Shown here piece after piece: positions 59,963 through 64,000 of a stretch of DNA of 64,000 nucleotides (position 1 is the first letter of the stretch; each line of letters begins with the position of its first letter). The position numbers were made by a program, and so were the translations under genes. Below the pieces are notes generated by a model, which worked only from the letters and a program-made list of their open reading frames with translations, was not told the origin of the DNA and made no database searches. The stretch is from Paramecium tetraurelia (Eukaryota > Ciliophora > Oligohymenophorea > Peniculida > Parameciidae), in assembly GCF_000165425.1 (NCBI RefSeq), contig NW_001799433.1, positions 197,181 to 261,180 on the forward strand, in the 5' to 3' direction.

Positions 59963-60773
59963 ATGATAACTCCAGTACCTGATTGTCCACACTATTAAAG
60001 AAATTGTGACAAGAAGGCTCCATGCTGTGGTAAATTTTATCCTTGTAGACTATGTCATGATGCCAATTATTAAGGACCGAATTCTGATGGATGCAAAACT
60101 GAAATCATGGATCGATATAATGTTACAGTTATAAGATGTCGATAATGTTTATGTGAACAACCACCAACCAATTAATGTATATCATGCAAAATTCAATTCG
60201 CTACATACTTCTGTTCAATTTGCAATTTATATGAAGATGACCCAAAGAAAGATGTGTATCACTGCGATGAATGTAAAATGTGCCGAAGGGTAATCATCCT
60301 ATGCTTATTCAGGGAATCAAAGAACAGAATTTCCATTGTAAGGTGTGTGGCATCTGTTTGAATAAAAAAAATTAAGATTCGCATAAATGTCTCGATCAAA
60401 TAGCAGACACTAATTGTCCTATTTGTTTAAAAAATCTGAAAATTTCAACAACTTATATAGCCCAATTACCTAATTGTGCTCACTTCATTCATACATTGTG
60501 TCTCAACTAACTAGTTAAATCCAATATAAGAAATTGTCCAATATGTAGCATTCCTATTATTGTAAGTATTTCATTCATTAAAAGAAAATGTCTACAGAGG
60601 AGATCGAAGATTACGATCTACTAGCTGAGGCAGCGAAAATTATAATACCCACTCACATGTAAAATTTAAAAGTTTCATACTTATGTTTGGATTGTCGTTA
60701 AACTACAAATGATATCTGTTTCAATTACTATCTTAAATGTAGCAAATGCGGCTCATACAATACAAAATAATGA
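59963..60773 (+). CDS. RCHY1: RCHY1/PIRH2-type CHY and RING finger E3 ubiquitin ligase
   Basis: 254 residues after two 23-nt introns (ending CAG and AAG); the frame closes. Domain order is complete for the family: CHY zinc finger (CPHYQRNCDKKAPCCGKFYP, CRLCHDANYQGPNSDGCKTE, VTVIRCRQCLCEQPPTNQC), CTCHY finger (YFCSICNLYEDDPKKDVYHC, DECKMCRR, NFHCKVCGICLNKK), RING-H2 (CPICLKNLKISTTY...CAHFIHTLCL...CPIC) and a C-terminal zinc ribbon (YLCLDCRQTTNDICF, KCSKCGSYN). The RING recruits an E2; the CHY part binds substrates. Human RCHY1 targets p53, and the plant/algal homologues act in other pathways, so the substrate here is unknown. Confidence 0.94.
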
Positions 60774-60921
60774 TATATAAATAATTAAATCATTATTAAA
60801 AACTTATATGATTCAATTTCATTCTATCTTTAAATATATTTTTATTGTCGATTATATTATTTCTCAAATTGAATTTGTGATTAGGCAAGAAAATAAATAC
60901 AATATAAATTATCAAATATAT

Positions 60922-63336
60922 TCAAAATTTTCTCAACATATTCTAATTAATTGGCTTTAATTACACTTAAGAATTAGATTTTGTGAATTCTTATGTCCTA
61001 CCAGATATCGGAGGTCTAAATATATTGTTTTCAATCTTAGTGGAATTTTGAGATTATTTCAATTACTAGCTTTTTTATGTTGTTTATGGTGTTCTTATTC
61101 TAAACTAATTAGTACTTTAATTTGGAGATAATAATTATTACTATTGATTTATTGTTTTCTAAGGAACCTATGGAGTTTTTTATAATGATATTGATTATCT
61201 TTAGAAAGAAGTTTTGGATTGTTAAGCATTCATTTATTATAATTGAACTTTTGGCTATTAAGATTCATCATTTTATTAAAATACTCTTCCATATTTTGGA
61301 TTAGCATTATTTTATGGTTGTTAATTTGTTTATTATACTTTTTATTGTTGTCTATAATTCTATTAAGGTAGTTATTGTTATTATAATTATAAAATTGGTT
61401 GCTATGTTGCTTAAGGATTTTATTTCTTTTCTTGAATCGTTTTTGGTTTATTAACAACATTCTAACAAATAGCAATATGTTTATCCGCTTTACTAGGATC
61501 AAACTTTCTCTGACAATATGGACATTGAATGTAATTATTATTAGATGATACAGGAGGAGGTCCCAATTATCTAATGTCTCCTCCTTCCTCTTATATTTTC
61601 TTCAATTATCTGTTATATTTTAAAGTATTAATAAATTCTTAATGAGATTGTCTCCATCCAGTCTATGGAGCCTTTTGAACTTCAACTTTATGCTCTTTTT
61701 TTTCAAAATACTATTTGCCTTTACAAACCTTCTAATGTTTTTTTATTCTATCTTAAGCAAATCTTCTATCGCATTTATCACATGTAATTAAATCAATTCC
61801 ATCTTATTAATCCTCTTGATCCTCATCAAAATCATGATTATCATTTTATTGTTATTTTTATGATTAAGATTATTATTTGGGCTGTTGTTTTTATTATTCA
61901 ATAGCATTTGAATTGTTATCTTTTTTTTTAAAGTTTTCAAAAACAGAACTCATATAAATGGTTTAAAGTGCTTATGATGGATTTGGAAGTTATACCAAAT
62001 CATCATAGATTTATGGTTTTGTACCTTGATTTTTGCAATTCTACACATGTTACTTCAGATCTTAAATAGAATTACAATCTTAAAAACATTTATAACCTAA
62101 AAATAATGGAGATAATATTTACATTTCAAACTTTTATCATCATAATTAACTTATGTTTTTGAGAAACTTTACTATTTTTAAATTTAATTTGTTTATTATT
62201 TTTGTTTTTATTGTGGATTTTCAGAATTCTAAATTTATTATTATTTTTATAATTATTCTTATTTTTAATTCTAAAATCCATTTGTCTATGTTTATGTGGC
62301 TCCCTTTATATCTTTACAATTGCTTTCATGTTTTTCAACTCTGGATGGCAAGAATTTCCTTCCGCATTTCTTACAAGGAACTAATTCAACTTAACCTCCT
62401 TCATCAACAGAATCCAGAGCTTTGAAGGGATTTTCAGCAGTGCAAGCCTTTATATGATGCTCCAATGCCTCAGGCTTGAAAGTTCTACCACAGTTTTTAC
62501 ATGCAACTAAGGCTTCTTTATTGTATTTATTAAAAGCCTTTAAATAATAGAACAGATATAAATACTCCATTGTTATAGGCCATAATGTCTTCCATAGTTA
62601 TTTCTTCCTTATTTAATAAATCCCATAAACCTCTTGGAGTTGTTGGAGGATTCCTTCTTTCCCCCTTTGGTTTCTTCATTTCCTACACCATAAACATTTC
62701 TTTGCATTAAGGTATGTGAATTCCCAAAGACTTACTACCATATTCTCTTCCACAAATATAGCACACTAGAGTCTTTGGTCTTGAAGGAACCTTTTATTCT
62801 CCTGAATAACCATTAGAATTTGATTTTCCTTATTGAGTTCCTCCATTATCTCTATTCATTTGTTACTGGACTTCTTTAGGATTTTAAACAAATCCAGGAA
62901 GGGGTTTAAATGGTTTATCAGGTTTACAGATCTTTATATGGATAGGATAGCTTTCTCTATTAAAACTAGGGATAACTCAAATTCTTTTACGTTCTGCCAC
63001 AATATGCACATTTCTCAAGACTCTATTCTTTATATGCATTAAATGCTTAATCATTATACGATTCTGCATCATAATTTCCACCTCCCCCTAAAGCTTTTGG
63101 AGGTTATGGTAAAGGTCTCCTTTGGTTTTTTGGTTTCTAATAGAAAAAATGGCAAATATAACTGTACTTTAGCTTCTTCCATAAGAAACTTTTCTTGGCA
63201 AGTCTTAAGATGTATCTCTAAACTTTTTGATCCATACCTAAATAACCAATTTCTAATACTCTCTTCCACAAATATAGCAAATCAATGTTTTTGGTCTTAC
63301 AACAGGATTGTAGTTTTAATTGTTTAATCCTTACAT
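60922..63336 (-). CDS. Eight-finger C2HC (ZC2HC1-type) zinc finger protein
   Basis: About 754 residues. Start MQGLNNQNYNPVVRPKTLI at 63336. Eight zinc sites, CxxC...HxxxC: [120 protein letters not shown](C) with one extra spacer residue, CDKCDRRFAQDRIKKHQKVC and CPYCQRKFDPSKADKHIAIC. This is the ZC2HC1 finger. Introns of 22, 31, 25, 28 and 27 nt are supported by the motifs. Between fingers 5 and 6, in a Q-rich stretch (about 62120-62180), the frame shifts by one: either a 17-nt intron, an indel, or two genes, the second then starting at 61953 (MSSVFENFKKK). The C-terminus is long and Q/N/P-rich. Function unknown. Confidence 0.8.
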
Positions 63337-64000
63337 ATTATTTTTTGATTATATTTATACTAATGAAAAATTATTATTCTTAACATAATAAAGAAGTTAC
63401 TCCTTCAAATACCCTAAGCTAAAATTATATTGAAGCTTTGCTTGCAATAACTTAAAACTTAGAAGAAGAAAATTCATATTTGGTCGAATTAAGTATTTCT
63501 AAGATATCAAAAAATAAAGCTGGCAATTTGTTTTTTATGAATTGATATATCTTAAAACCTCGTTAAAACAAAGAAAAAAAAATATTGAGAGAACTTAAAA
63601 GTACTACAAGAAAATGAATTTTTAATCTCAACATTTTATATTGTTTATAAATTAAAAGTATAGATTTATAATTAAAAACAGATTCTCAAAAATTTTTCTT
63701 AAGAAAAACAAAAGACATTTGCTTGTCTTATTAAGTAAAAAGAAAAACTCAATAAATTTTATCCAATTCAAAGCTTAAATTATTTTAAGAAATGATTTTG
63801 TTCGGTTTGGTTTTGGAATGAAGAATCCTTAATCTAAGGGTATTATTTTGTTGAGAAATTGAACTTTATTAGAGATGATTTGATCATTTGCTTGACAAGA
63901 GTAGATTTGATAATCGAATGCACGACCAAATGTGAATAGAGATAATATTAGTAAATTTAATATTTATCTAATATTCTTCAAGAATATTCTTTACATTAGC
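63337..64000. other. AT-rich terminal stretch, no gene seen
   Basis: About 660 bp to the window edge. A-rich and T-rich runs, no supported reading frame and no telomere-like repeats. It may contain the upstream region of the zinc-finger gene and of a gene beyond the edge. Confidence 0.45.

Noticed and set aside
61122..61502. Frames on both strands in the Q-rich tail of the zinc-finger gene
   Set aside because: Out of frame with the fingers, which are joined in one reading frame to TGA 60924-60922.
1..64000. Standard genetic code with pseudogenes throughout
   Set aside because: Whole conserved proteins (CCT2, WDR92, cyclin, RCHY1, ALG2, ODC) read through if TAA and TAG are Gln, and all end at TGA.

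Overview
The window is macronuclear-type DNA from a ciliate, most likely a Paramecium or close relative. Three things support this. (1) Protein families only read through if TAA and TAG encode glutamine and TGA is the sole stop; read with the standard code, nearly every gene breaks into short pieces. (2) Genes are cut by tiny GT...AG introns, mostly 20-33 nt, and removing them restores frame and conserved motifs again and again. (3) The DNA is very AT-rich and tightly packed, with neighbouring genes sometimes only 6-30 bp apart. I see no rRNA, tRNA, CRISPR, insertion element or telomeric repeat. One assembly gap (150 N) lies at 29892-30041. All coordinates and intron structures were read by eye; 'frame closes' means that exon lengths minus introns divide by three.

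Layout. 1-7 kb: minus-strand genes (an EF-hand protein with CTFKP-type repeats, a secreted acidic protein, a SHIPPO/PG-rich repeat protein, an unknown) and a divergent plus-strand CTFKP-repeat protein. 7.3-10.7 kb: a large fusion of a voltage-sensor module and a class III nucleotide cyclase. 11.8-18.8 kb: a type I membrane protein, chaperonin CCT2, a WDR26/Gid7-like WD40 protein, a putative myristoylated protein and a coiled-coil protein. 18.9-22.2 and 39.5-42.7 kb: two paralogous P4-ATPases of the NEO1/ATP9 type. 23-29.6 kb: a ciliate-type membrane protein, a CDGSH iron-sulfur protein, a small protein, the dynein-assembly factor WDR92 and a second MG-start protein. 29.6-39.4 kb: a repeat protein crossing the gap, SAXO, an unknown, a probable broken gene, a large unknown and CFAP45. 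42.7-50.4 kb: an unresolved gene, a predicted mitochondrial protein, a coiled-coil protein, unknowns and a mitotic-type cyclin. 50.6-64 kb: a membrane histidine kinase, an FLVCR-like transporter, a Q/Y-rich low-complexity protein, ornithine decarboxylase, ALG2 mannosyltransferase, an RCHY1-type E3 ligase and a protein with eight C2HC zinc fingers.

As expected for a eukaryotic genome there is no operon logic. Several genes do serve the axoneme (SHIPPO repeats, WDR92, SAXO, CFAP45), and others cover lipid flipping, protein folding, ubiquitin ligation, polyamine synthesis, glycosylation and signalling. The most unusual objects are the voltage-sensor/cyclase fusion, which has no visible pore and carries one apparent 1-nt frameshift; the eight-finger C2HC protein; and inferred introns ending AAG or GAG, one of which splits the catalytic DKTGT motif of a flippase.
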